From assembly GCA_900175165.2 (NCBI GenBank), contig FWWN02000194.1, positions 1-63,103 of the forward strand: a stretch of DNA of 63,103 nt, given 5' to 3'. Position numbers and translations under genes: made by a program. The number at the start of each line of letters is the position of its first letter. Position 1 is the stretch's first letter. Below the pieces are notes generated by a model that saw nothing but the letters and a program-made list of their open reading frames with translations, did no database searches and was not told the DNA's origin. This stretch comes from Rhizomucor pusillus (taxonomy: Eukaryota; Mucoromycota; Mucoromycetes; Mucorales; Lichtheimiaceae). Below are positions 23,354-34,449 of the stretch, piece after piece.

Positions 23354-24076
23354 CGTTGTTGATGCTTATTGCTGAAAAGAGCAGAGACCACCGACAGAAC
23401 GTCTTGGCTCGATACTTCGGGTTGAGCATAATTTGAAACAGCGACATCTGTTCCGCAACATGGTAGATCAGGCACATGCGTCATACAGAGCTGGAAGTAA
23501 GGTCAATTCGATAATGTGAGCCACATCTTAGCAAATGAGTCAGCCATGTAAATGTGCGACAGCCATAATAAAACTGAGTGACCCACGAAACCAAGCTAAA
23601 AGTGTATCAATCCACCAATTCACACTGCATACATTCCAGGAAAACGATCGAAGCAGAGCAGTGTGGATCTGGATATAAGGTTCTCCTCCACCAGCGTTTG
23701 CTGAGTATGCAAATGCTCAGGAGAAAGACCAATGCCATCCCGCAGAATATAAAAGAAGATCCATATTATGAAGAGGAAACATATGATTTTACGTACGAAC
23801 AACTTTTGATACAATCCAGAATGGCAGCAAGGAATAAGATTAGAAATCTATATATTGTCTTAAAAGTTATATAATTCATCTTATATACGTAATGAAGGTT
23901 GTGATATGTCAGCAATGCAGACTATTTAATTATTGGTAATGTAGTGCGATGTGGTTATCAGAAGTGGTTAAGTACACGAGAGAATACAAAGAGAGGCAGT
24001 TCAATTCAGGCAAGAACGCGGTCCGCGTTCCCCCATCCTTTCCATTTAAAGACCAGAACCTGCTTTCACCAACATA
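23354..24076. other. Divergent promoter region MYO1 / DUO1
   Basis: About 0.7 kb between the two divergent starts. An open frame at 23578-23874 (+) includes a somewhat protein-like end (EDPYYEEETYDFTYEQLL) but has no convincing start, splice context or family match, so it is not called as a gene. The DUO1 start is preceded at about 24000-24060 by a short pyrimidine-rich leader. Confidence 0.45.
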
Positions 24077-24829
24077 ATGGAAGATAATAACTTCGATAGC
24101 AATGAACTACAACGTACTCCAGCGACAACGCCAGCGCATAGACATCCTTCGCAGAGGCAAAGCTTACTGTTAGCGACTAATCGGCGAGCCACAATGTTCT
24201 TTAGAACCATGGATCATACACAGCCTCCAGAAGAGGATGCCAACAATCCGCCAGAGGTCAATGCACAACGACGGCGAGAGTACGAGACAATAAAGGGACT
24301 TAACCATATGATTGAAACGGTGCTCGATAACTTTGAAAAAGGGCGCGAAAATATCAAAGCAAGTATAAGCGATGCGTCTAGCTCTTACAGCCACCGATGT
24401 TAACGGATAGTTTGCAAACAGCAATTCACGCAAACTGTAGATCAGACAGAACATTTACTGGATCTGTGGATATCCATATTGTCTCAAGCAGAACATACAA
24501 AGCATTTACTTGATAATCCAGAATGGCGAGGAGTGAATCCAGTTAGTACATCGATGGCGTCACTCGAGATCCAGAGTCCTAAATACAACTTATATCTTTC
24601 AGCCGCCTGAACCTTCTGAACCGCCACAGCCTGCAAATCGCGACGATGACAAAAATGATGGTAAGTTTGTGTAAATGACAGATAACGGAGGCTCATTCTA
24701 ATCTTTGACCAAGAAGAACTAGATAAAATTACCAAATCCGGTCGCGGTTCTCAGAAACGGAAAGCACAGACAGCTGCTCCTGTGATGACAAGGAGGAAAA
24801 AGATAATCAAACAAAGTTCTTCCAAATGA
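24077..24829 (+). CDS. DUO1: DASH complex subunit Duo1
   Basis: Four exons (24077-24358, 24422-24541, 24603-24660, 24714-24829) give about 191 residues. The diagnostic block is LNHMIETVLDNFEKGRENIK joined to QFTQTVDQTEHLLDLWISIL and then SQAEHTKHLLDNPEWRGV, the core signature of Duo1 (LL..W..ILSQTEH...LL....W.G). The C-terminus is basic (KRKAQTAAPVMTRRKKIIK). The DASH/Dam1 complex is a fungal outer-kinetochore ring that tracks microtubule ends. The first intron is best read with a GC donor: this keeps exactly the Duo1 spacing between the two helices. A GT donor three bases downstream also stays in frame through a different acceptor and would insert five residues. The start is the first ATG of the frame. 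Confidence 0.87.
24359..24421 (+). other. Probable GC-AG intron in DUO1
   Basis: Donor GCAAGT after AAA, acceptor ACAG before CAA; phase 0. It gives seven residues between the conserved Asn and the TVxxT helix, as in other Duo1 proteins. The alternative GT donor (GTATAA, with acceptor at GGATAG) is in frame but lengthens the spacing. Confidence 0.65.
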
Positions 24830-25130
24830 TGACATTTCTGTTCTCACGCTTGAGAAAAATTCATTATTGCATCCAGCTACCAAATTCGCTACATCACCAA
24901 CTTACCCGAATAAACATATCCAGCCAGCATTGACCTTTTAACGCAGAATTTAAACAATCACGGTCTGAGAGAATGCTTTTGGGATTGATGTATATCAGCC
25001 TCGCTCTAAAGTCACATTCAAGATCAAAACGAAGGAAAAGCAGACTCGGGAATCCAGGATGCGATTACGCATATGAGTCGTCGATACAAGCTTTTTATCC
25101 TTTAATGTCCAAAACTGTAAAGAGAGGATA

Positions 25131-26188
25131 TCATTGCTCCTTTGGAGGCCACTCGAGATCAGGGTTATTTTTGTATTCTTCAAAGTGCTGTCTGAAGTAC
25201 GACCAGCTGGAAACGCTCTTGACGTTCGGATCATATGCTTCCGGTGCATGTGCGTAAGTCGGTACGCGAGCCTCAATTTCCTTGACCAACACAGGACTCT
25301 GCAAGTCGCGGAAAGTGGCATTCGGAGGCAACTTGTATCCTGTACAGTGGTAGACGAGGTATCCCTGTTTGTTGCCCATCTTCATAAACGGCGGAAAGCG
25401 CGATATTCTAGTCCAGTTGATTTGAACTTTGTCGATCGTGCCATCATTTTGCTCGATACTTGCAGTTGGGCATGTAAAGGTAAAAAACTCGCCAGCTTGA
25501 TACATTTTGCTTGAATCGTACTCATCAAATGTTCCTTCCCGCGTTGCCAATGGGTTTGGATAGAAAATAGGTATCTGAGTCCATTCGTGAAGCAACTATT
25601 AATTATGACGACTTTGTATTTCCATTTACCTCGGTTACGAGTCGAGACATACCCGTGAACGGGTCTGGTCTGACATTCAATGGGATGGCGCAGGGCAGTG
25701 CCATTTGGACAGGGTCATTAGCAATATGCATCACTTTTTATACAGAGGGAGTCAGTTGCTTTCAGGATACAAAGTAATGAATAATGCAAACATACCTGAA
25801 AGTTTTTCGCCTGTCCAAGGGTTCTCCCACTGCACAAGCTTCTCGTGGGTTTGCGGGTCCAGATAGTATGTTAGTTCGCGGGAAGTCGACACGACTTTGC
25901 CGTCCTTTATAGTTGCCTTGCCGACGTTCATGCCAACGCACTCAAAGACCCGCTTTGGAGGCTCTCCTGGAATAAATGCACTGCAACAAGCTCATGAGAA
26001 CAACAATTCTCGAGTCAAGATTTCGTAATGGGCTTACAAGACAGATCCTCTCCATTCGAAAAAAGTGTCGGCGTCAGGATCCGTAGAGTATCGCAACCTA
26101 AGCAAGAAGGAGCCGTCGTTTGCTATGGCCCAGCGTGTTAGCATCCTTTACAGTACTTCTTCATAAAGTGCATACCTTTGTTGGTCAT
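25131..26188 (-). CDS. DUF1838 family protein
   Basis: Five exons on the minus strand (26188-26176, 26122-26038, 25980-25796, 25733-25630, 25595-25131) give about 283 residues, the usual length for this family. Conserved features: a repeated strand pattern with FEWRGSVFAFIPGEPPKRVF and ECVGMNV; YYLDPQTHEKLVQWENPWTG; then the family signature SVMHIANDPVQM; later PLATREGTFDEYDSS, MYQAGEFFTFTCP and WTRISRFPPFMKMG. DUF1838 proteins are mostly bacterial, occur in some fungi, and have no established function to my knowledge. The start MTNK was chosen because it directly precedes the domain. The frame is open further upstream (to about 26269), and a longer N-terminus through another exon is possible. 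No signal peptide is seen. Confidence 0.72.
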
Positions 26189-26500
26189 GTCTGTGCGAAA
26201 GATGTACGTGTATCCAAGTGCATCATGCCAAAATGTAAAAATAGTACCTTTGAACCGAGGCCTTATCTTCTACATATCCGTCACATATCAGCAGTTATCT
26301 ATCGGATCAAAAGCACGCCTATCTGCAATTAATGCAAACAAATACTAAGTATGATATTATGTCGTTATGGTTTCTGATTAACTTTTTATTATCATACATT
26401 TATACTTAAGGTGTACGGTGTAGCATCATGTATAAAATGGTTTCTCTGCTGCTAATCCAAGAAGTAGCAAACATGTACCTTGAATCTACCTGCTTTCCAA

Positions 26501-26887
26501 TCAATAAATCGTAGTTATATCGTCGTTAGTGATTCGTTTCGCAAAGGGCGCAGAAGCAGTACCGATTATCGTTATGCGAGTGGATCCATGGATCAAGAAA
26601 CTGTGTTCCATTATTTTCAATAGGGATTTGCTTCGGACAAACAGATAGTGGTCATTCTTGCACATATCTATTTGATCGTCCCTAATCGTGGGATCTTAGA
26701 TCTTCAACTGACACAAAAGAACGATTTACCTCTCTTTTGATCCCACATCGATGGCCAGTGCGGAGAGGTTGGTAAACATCTCAGCATACTCTTGAAAGCA
26801 TACATTGATTAGATCAAGTGCTATGTAGTCGAGAGAGCTAGAGTCACATTGAAAAATAAGGTTCGGGTGATAGCCCAAACGAATGCT
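26501..26887 (-). CDS. Unrecognised two-exon reading frame (5' end unknown)
   Basis: Two minus-strand exons (26887-26730 and 26681-26501) join in frame across a consensus intron (donor GTAAAT, acceptor GATTAG). They give about 112 residues ending ITNDDITTIY, then TGA. Blocks include LGYHPNLIFQCDSSSLDYIA, then LDLINVCFQEYAEMF, and FVRSKSLLKIMEHSFLIHG followed by STRITIIGTASAPF. The amphipathic pattern is that of a real globular protein, and the splice phases agree, but I do not recognise the family. The acceptor at 26888 (CCCACCAG) implies at least one upstream exon, which I could not find between here and the flippase stop at 27084. It lies between the DUF1838 gene and DRS2, on the same strand as both. 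Confidence 0.45.
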
Positions 26888-27083
26888 CTGGTGGGAAGGA
26901 AAAGAATGTATACAGCGAATTCGAAAAAAGCAAATGTACAGAAATTGGGGTTTTCGCGGAGGGAATACGATGTGAGTAAAATGGGACAATAGGAGGCTAT
27001 CATAGATATTGTGGATAAAAAAGGAAGGGTGCAGAGTAGAGATGGGGAGAACAGATTCTGGATTTACAGCAAGGATATATATT

Positions 27084-30000
27084 CTAACCTGAAGGCTTCT
27101 GCCGCGTTGTATCATACATTCTGATGATTTTTCCTTGATCCGTATCGCTTTGCGAGAACGCATATCCTCGAGATTGTTTCAATCGCTGGATCTTGCGCAC
27201 CTTGTTGACAGCCTGTCTGAATCGGTCCATACGAGGACGGTAGTCGGGCAGATTTAACTTTTGGATCTCTTGCACGTAGTGGTAACTGCGTGTCCTATAC
27301 ATACGCTTGTAGCTGGCGACAGAAATTAGACTCATCTGCTTTTGCCGATGAAACTTTCGTAGAAGAGCTTACTATTTCCAAAGATAATCGCGCAAATTAC
27401 ATGCGAGAGGTACCAGAATAAAGAAAAGCCAGTAGTTGACGTTGCCAAACAAATTGGGAACGATGCCAACGTATTCCAAAAAGATACCCGCTGGGATCAT
27501 TGGTCCAACATAGGCGACAAATGGCAAGTAGACAAACCATATCACCAACGAGCCTAAAAATGCAATGACGGCATATTTGGTCCACATACTAGAGATATAT
27601 CCAGTTAAGTATCAGGCATACAAAACAGCCAAGGATAATCCGTTACTTACTCTGTAATCAGAGCGCCTTTGTAAAGAATAGTAGCCAGCGTAGCGCTGAA
27701 TATAGCTGTTCCGGCCCACCAGTGACCACCGATCCACCCATTCTGGAACGCACCGTCGTCCATAAACGCCGCCATGCCGAGGAAATAGAGCATCTAGACG
27801 GATACTGTTAGTGTATCAGTTGAAAGAAAAACGAGCGATATGAACAACATACTGCAGAGTGGTAAACAGCATTCAATATCCAGCCCCAGAAACGTTTCTG
27901 ATTGAAGAACTCGTTACTCTGGCCTAACATGTACATTTGCGGATACTTGTCCAGAAGGCGAGCTGCGGCGAACTGGTCAAAGATACCGATAACCATAGGA
28001 GGCAAGATAGTGAAGATGACATTAAAGCATGACATTGTCCATGATTCATACAAGGTTTGGCCCGAGAATCCATTAAAAATGGCATACTAAAAAATAGAGC
28101 GCGTCAATAACCAGTAGTCTGCATTAAATCATTCACAAGCTATACTTGCCCAAAACTGTGTCAAGTACAGGGCGACGTTCTTGTAAAAGTAGTAAAAGAT
28201 CATCTTGCTGAGACGCTGGTAGGCCCAGGCACCGTGTACAAGCAGGAGTTTGCGGAGGAACCGGAATTGTGCAATGCTGAAATCAGCACTTCTTGCTGCT
28301 TGTAAGCCTTCGACACCACTGATACCAACGCCGACGTGGGCTGCTTGGATCATTGACACGTCATTTGCACCGTCTCCGATGGCTAAAAGAATAGACTTTG
28401 AAAACTTCTTGACCAGTTTAACCACCAGAGCTTTTTGTAGAGGTGAGACGCGGCAACAGACAACAGCTTTGCATTTGATTGCGAGCTCGTAAAATGTTCG
28501 CTCGATATCCTTTTCCAGCGCAAATGTCAAGGATTTTCCTTCGATGATTAGAGCTAAAGACTGTACAGAGAACACACGATTCAGTACCAGCATGTCATGG
28601 TCTAGCAGCATGAGAGACTTTTTACCTCGGATGAACCTGAATCGGCATGGGACTGGACTTCAATTAGCTTTTTCTCCAAGAACATTTTGGTCGCGCCGTG
28701 ATCTTCCTCGTTGCAGATGATCAGGTCCATTTCCTCCGTTAACAGCTTGCAGCTGTATCCAATATTGATAGCAGTTTCCTGCCGATCACCGGTGAGAACC
28801 CACACCTTGATATTTGCCTCATGTAAAGTATGAATTGTATCTGGAACACCGTCCTGAAGCTTGTCTTCGATGGCTGTTGCACCGAGCAAAAACATGTCTT
28901 GCTCAATAATCTCTGCTGCCTTGTCGAGTTCCTCTGCGCGGTTGACGAGTGTCGTTGATGCCTTCTCGTAAACCTGCGCCCAACGTGCATATTGCTCCTC
29001 TGGGATTTCTCGCATAGCGTAGCATAGCGTTCGCAGACCTTCTGACGCAAATTCCTGCATTGTGTTAGACGACTGCGACAAACAGATTCTATACTAATGA
29101 TCATACCTCGAGATGATGTAAAGTGGGCTCGACGAATGGATTGTTCTTGGCGAGACGCTCGAGAATGACGGTATCAGCTCCTTTGCAGTATAGTTTAACC
29201 TTGCCGCTCGGTTCGCGGATAACGACAGACATGCGTTTGCGAGTAGAATTGAATTCGCACACATTGAGAATCTGATACTCGTATTCTTGATCATTGATTT
29301 TGCAAGAAATAGACTGTGGTCGACGTGCGAAAAAGTTGTATCCAAAAATGTCGCGTGCACCTTTCACGAGCGCTCCTTCGTCTGGCGATGATGCCTGGTA
29401 TATAATCTCTCCTGTATCCTCTTTTTCTTCGGGGATGACTGTGTGACATGTCATGAGCGCCGATAAAAACTCATGTATAACGTTCGCATGCATCGATTTT
29501 TGCAAATGTTCTTCCAGTTGTCCGAATGAGTATTGAGCAGAGCTGTCATATTCGCCTTTTGGACGCCGGTCCGGATCAGCAACGGTTGCGTAGGAAAGAC
29601 CGGCGATAGAACATTCGCGGAACTCCATCTGATTGCACGTCAATGTGCCCGTCTTATCCGAGAATACATACTCGACTTGTCCTAGTTCTTCGATCAGGCC
29701 GCTGCTGCGGGCAACTGCTGGCATATCTGTCTTGTCGTAGTAAATGTCCAAATCATCACCTATAAGCTTGGACTGTACTACTTTGACGATCTCCATGGTC
29801 ACCATCAAACTAGAAGCATTGTTATTCTTTTGCACGGATGCAAAGCTGCTAACTCTCGACATTTACCTGATCGGGATAAAGCTGTTGAACAGAATCATGA
29901 ACGTCAGAATGTTGAAACCAAATTCTCGAGCTCTTTCGGATGGTTGAAGGCCGAGGTAGCCCAGATTGTTGAAATCTTTCATCTACACTCGCTGTTAGCA

Positions 30001-31700
30001 TATACCAAGAAACGACGTTAGAAATTATTTATATTCACCGAGATAACCAAGTAGCCGACACTGCACATAACACTCATGAGGACCAGCATTATGAATAGGT
30101 ACCAGATATTTCGGTTAGTAATCCTCGTAACATTTGATGCCTTTGTCGGCTTTTTGCTGCAATGTTTTTGGTAACGAGCATTAGTATCACAGCGAATGCT
30201 CGCTAGATGCAAGCTGCCGTTTACCTAGAGTTGAGCATAAGCTTCGTCTCGTGGCCAGTAAAGACCACGATGGCGTATACCCAGCTTGTATTCCGAAGTT
30301 GAGCGCCACGCAGTAATAGCTGAGTAGGTGATACTGGTAGTTCTCGTAACTTTCCATCCTCTGATTCAAGTGAGATCGTGCCGTCGTAGTTATATAATCT
30401 GTTATTTGGCTGCTCGGATTTTATAACGCCTTGCAATCTTGAGACGTCGATGGGTGAAATGTAGGGCGCTGTTTCTGGTAATGCTTGCTTGATTTTCAAG
30501 TTTACTTCGCTGTAAAATCCATGGTTAGCAGCCGCTAACTATGGAGGATAGATGGACCTTACCCATCCAAATTACTGGTCTCGATATAGCATAGACCTTC
30601 TGGCTCAGAGCTACTTATTAACAACAAATCGGCAGGGAAGAACTCTGAGCTCTCGATACGGCAAATATCGCCAACTTTGACATCACGCCATTTCTTTTCA
30701 ATAAACTGTGTGCCTTCCAACACCTTACACTTTCTTGCATTGAGTTCCGCGTCAGATCGATGTACTCCCTGCATAATGCAAAACCATTCAGCGCAAAAAG
30801 TGATCCAGATCGATGTAAAGTATAACAAAGATACGTACGTAATCTTCAATGACTTCCTTGACAGCTGTGATAAACAGTACAATGACCAATGGTATAAGTG
30901 TGGTGTATCTTGATGTGGGAGATACATCCGGTATTTGCTATATTCCCGGCAAAAATGTGTCAAAAACATGGTTCCAGATCATGCGAAGCCTCCTTCTAAC
31001 TTGCCTGGATGCAGGAGATGAACAAGAAGAAAATGTTGGCAGCCTTGCTGAATTCGACGTACAAAAATATGGGCAGAAACGTGACAACATTGTACTTTGC
31101 GGTGGATACCCTGTTGCCCATAAACTTTTGCTGGAGATTACGTTCTGGATTATTGATGTAAATGAGTCGGGGCGACAGATCGCCCTCTTGTTTCCGACGC
31201 CAAAACGCCAATTTGGACCAATCGAAACTTTTGCGTCGTCGTCCTCGTCGTTTTGTCGATGATGAACTCGCTCGGGAAGACGATGAGTTGGGGAGATATG
31301 CGTATGGACTGTCGAAATGCTCTTCCTTGTCGGATATCGCTCCGAAATTGTTGTTGCTGTCTGTTGGTTTGGCGAGCATTTCCGTAGACTCGTTGTCGTA
31401 GCTTGAAATGTGTGGCGGGTGCGCTCCCAAGGAAGAAAAGGAATAGTCGTGTGTTAGCGAAGGTCGTCGTGCGGCGGGTGGTTGAACAAGGAGCTGCAAC
31501 TCGTCCTCCTCGTGGCCGACCCGGCTATCGTCAGAAACAGACCCTGATCCGATCACAAATCAATAATTAAGTTCTAATAAAATATATAACACGGAGAACT
31601 AGTAGGAACGGCACACAAGGTTATAGAATAACAAAAGGAGAACCCAGGTAAATGGAAATAAAAGGCGAGGTCGAGAACCATTACCTTCTCTTTCTTTCAT
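27084..31700 (-). CDS. DRS2: P4-type ATPase, aminophospholipid flippase (Drs2-like)
   Basis: Fourteen exons on the minus strand give about 1,247 residues: 31700-31685, 31543-31005, 30937-30839, 30768-30563, 30509-30225, 30156-30039, 29982-29867, 29809-29107, 29054-28626, 28560-28150, 28086-27853, 27793-27651, 27588-27373, 27312-27084. Motifs: N-terminal P4 signature ([20 protein letters not shown]), [20 protein letters not shown] actuator, phosphorylation site [13 protein letters not shown] (Asp near 511), [12 protein letters not shown], hinge [20 protein letters not shown], and C-terminal membrane segments with [13 protein letters not shown]. The tail ([20 protein letters not shown]) is the Drs2-type C-terminal regulatory segment. 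Drs2 translocates phosphatidylserine at the trans-Golgi network and needs a Cdc50 partner. Exon 1 encodes only MKERE; it was chosen because the open frame otherwise lacks an ATG. Two introns use GC donors. Confidence 0.94.
28087..28149 (-). other. GC-AG intron in DRS2 (3' one)
   Basis: Donor GCAAGT after TGG, acceptor TTTTTTAG before TAT. It gives [15 protein letters not shown], matching the conserved QFWY of Drs2 proteins. Phase 0; the nearby GT donor is out of phase. Confidence 0.85.
30938..31004 (-). other. GC-AG intron in DRS2 (5' one)
   Basis: Donor GCAAGT after CAG, acceptor ATATAG before CAA. It gives [19 protein letters not shown], the conserved P4-ATPase sequence. Phase 0. Confidence 0.87.
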
Positions 31701-32339
31701 TGCGTATGAATTGTTACTCCACATGGACCTTGTTGCCAAGGTGATTCCGACAACTTCCTCTCTTTAGAAGATTGCAACCGACTACAAGCAGTGTACTATG
31801 CGAAGGGGGTATATATTGCGTGCAGAAAGTATATGTGGATGTTTCGTAGTGTGGAGGCCCGGGAAAAGTATACGAAGAGGGAGAGAAAAAGAGAGAAAGA
31901 GAAAATCTAGGCAACAATTGCGGGCCCAAGGTACCACCGTCTGAAAACGTGCCAAAGCTGAGCCCCTCTTATTCTCTCATGTTTAACCGACAGTCTTTCC
32001 ATGTCAAGCAAGCGTTCGAGACTAGCTACAGAGATAAAGTTAAGCAGGCATCGCTTATGTACGTCACTGCTGGCAGTTTCTCAAAGATCTACATAAGCAT
32101 CGATATTTTTGTATTTTTTGATGCAGTCAAGTGCATTTCAAGGTACGGAACCAGGGAGTTATTTCCGGCACATTGGCACACTGCCAATCAAATTACTCCG
32201 AGGGTAATCGGGTTGCCTTGACCTGGACTTGAGATCCAAAAGCAGCAAATCGTGCTCTTCCTTCGTGTCACCGTAAACAATGACCAATTTCTTGGCGAAG
32301 ACAATTGGCTTCTAGATCGCTTTAAAAATAGATCGCATT
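31701..32339. other. Region upstream of DRS2
   Basis: Presumptive DRS2 promoter at the left end (CT-rich on the minus strand around 31850-31920), then sequence without a supported gene. A short frame at 31949-32221 (+) has no family signal and is probably antisense to decayed repeat sequence. Confidence 0.45.
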
Positions 32340-33306
32340 TCATGGATAATCAAGGCATCCAAATGAGGCACACAGACTGGGAGCTTTTTGGCTGCTGACA
32401 CACAAAATTGTAATACCTCTCTCAATGACACACAATATGTGAATCAATAAAACTGGTACACCTTCAGCAGCGACTGACAGGAGCACCGAAACACCCTCAT
32501 CACAGAGCATCATTTCGATAAAGTGCACTAAGCGATAATAGAGCCCACCAATTTGATGGAGGTCATGCATTATATAAAGTTCGCGAGGCTTGCTCAATAG
32601 GCCGCTTCGTCCTCAGCCTTGTGGGATGTTTATCAAGGGATATAAGATCACAAACCCGGAATTTTGAAGCCGCGTACCGCTTACTAAAGTATTGAGAGGG
32701 CAAGAAAACAGTAAGCAATGTGGGATTTGTTGTAGGTGCTTCTAATGGGAGTAACAAGCAAAGAATTAAGTCTACCAGTAGATGATTGTAATAAGAGGGG
32801 ATTCTAGTTGTTGTACCACCTTCATCATGAATCAATCCGCAAATATGACACTTGCTCTCAAAAGGACCACCTTTTTGTAGCAGGGTTCTTGGTGTAGTCG
32901 TGGAGAAAACGTGTTGACGAGACAGGGTCCATTCGATGAAGAAGTACAGTAATGAAATACTCATCATCCCGCAACATCTGACCGATTTGTCGAGAAGACT
33001 CGATCCAAGAAGTGGGGCGGGCATTTTAGATCCGTTCTCGCCAAAATATCCTGCTGTGATAAGTATTTCTAAGTAGCCCCAGTTCAATACAATTTCCATC
33101 CAAGACTCGCTAAATTCGCCCCTGTTCTTGATCTTGGCTACTGGAACTTCCTGATAAGCATCTTTTGATGGACGGGAGCAATCACGAATACGGGTAACAT
33201 TTTGAATAAAGACATCAAATTGAATGATGTAGATCCATGATTTGTCACCGAGCAACACACAGTATTTTAGCATACCAATAAACAGAGCCCGGATCGGATC
33301 AGCCAT
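32340..33306 (-). pseudogene. Decayed coding sequence of unknown family
   Basis: Two overlapping minus-strand frames, 33306-32563 (247 residues) and 32597-32340, look like one protein with a frameshift at about 32,570-32,600: the first ends RPIEQASRTLYNA and the second continues KPRELYIMHDLHQIGGLYYR. The first frame has a possible zinc-binding CHICGLIHDEGG and many hydrophobic residues. Further remnants may run into 32,200-31,950 with stops. I do not recognise the family. The setting (repeat-rich, next to repeat copy B) suggests a mobile-element or orphan-family pseudogene. An alternative is a young lineage-specific gene with an unrecognised intron. Confidence 0.4.
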
Positions 33307-33849
33307 TCAAAAGATCGGACCAATTTGCTCGCGCAATCTCTCACCAATTCACTGTATGTATCTCGCGCTCCGTATATACCCAATAGTATATTATGATCGA
33401 GCTCTTTATTCAATCAATGACATGTTGTGTTTTTGAGATGTATCTTGTCAAGTCCTTTGGGTAACTTGACCAGATTATTGATCGTATGGGCACGGAGATC
33501 TGCAGCATGTGTGAACAGACCACGATAGATAACCTGCGCTTTGTGAGGGAGGTATCTCGATTATCTCGGCTGCTAAAGATTGCGTTACTGCTGTGTCTGC
33601 TGCTACTAGATCAATCGGTGAGATCGATGTCGGTCTTGCTATTCATGATCGAGGAAGAGTTTGAAATTATAGTCGATAGCCTTCTGTGATTACCGAGACT
33701 GGCCAAGGATGCGGGTAACCTTTTTCCAAAAGTCTGCCAAAGTGACCTAGACGACCGCCTGGCAGGAGGCCATCCTCGGATACTGCGTAGCTTTGGGAAA
33801 AGGTTGGCCATTGTTGGTCAATGCAAGTCCTGATCTTGAAATAACATAC

Positions 33850-34330
33850 AGCAAGCGGATGGGGAATTACGCAGCAAACCAGTCATCAGAATCCAGAAGC
33901 CTGTCGATGTCTGCTCTGTTTTCCTCCAGACGCTGCAGCTTTGCTTATGTGTCTTCTACATATTCGTCCAGTAAGTCACGGCTCTCTTCGAGCTTTCTCT
34001 TCCACGTTGATGTGGAAGAGTAGGCTGCTGTTGCCGATCTGGTGCTGGTGCTGGTGGTAGAGTAGGAGTAAGAGCTTCAACCGGAGCCCATGTAGAATGG
34101 GAGCAGCAGTAGAGGCAGGAGCAGCAGTAGGAATGGGAGTAAAGCTCAGCATTGGCTGCCTATAGGTAACATATTGCCCATTTTGTAGCTTCGCGGGTGC
34201 ACAGGAAGCTCTATGTCTCCCAGGAGAACAGAGGAATGCCTTTTATTGTTGTAGTAGACTGAAGCGTCTACTTTGTCCTCGAATTGCAGGTATGGGCTGG
34301 TTTGCCATGTGGATAAAGCGATTTGTACCA
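33850..34330 (-). repeat. Decayed repeat, copy B (homologous to 9400-9790)
   Basis: On the minus strand, blocks YLQFEDKVDASVYYNN and SYKMGNMLPIGSQC, then a stop and a Pro/Ser-rich linker, then KLEESRDLLDEYVEDT followed by another helical segment (KLQRLEENRADIDRLLDS). The order and many residues match copy A at 9400-9790, on the same strand. Copies are diverged and both broken. The frame in copy B stays open upstream to 34430, so this copy is the longer one in that direction. Confidence 0.55.
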
Positions 34331-34449
34331 GATTCCTGCAGCATCCGGAAGATCTCATCGGCATTCTTTGAAGAGAGGCACAGTTTGAAGAATGAGATGA
34401 ATCAATACCGCTATGCGTCATAGACAACAATTGGACGACGACGACGAGT

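Noticed and set aside
23578..23874. 98-codon plus-strand frame between MYO1 and DUO1
   Set aside because: Its last ~40 residues look protein-like, but I found no start, splice pair or family to support a gene.
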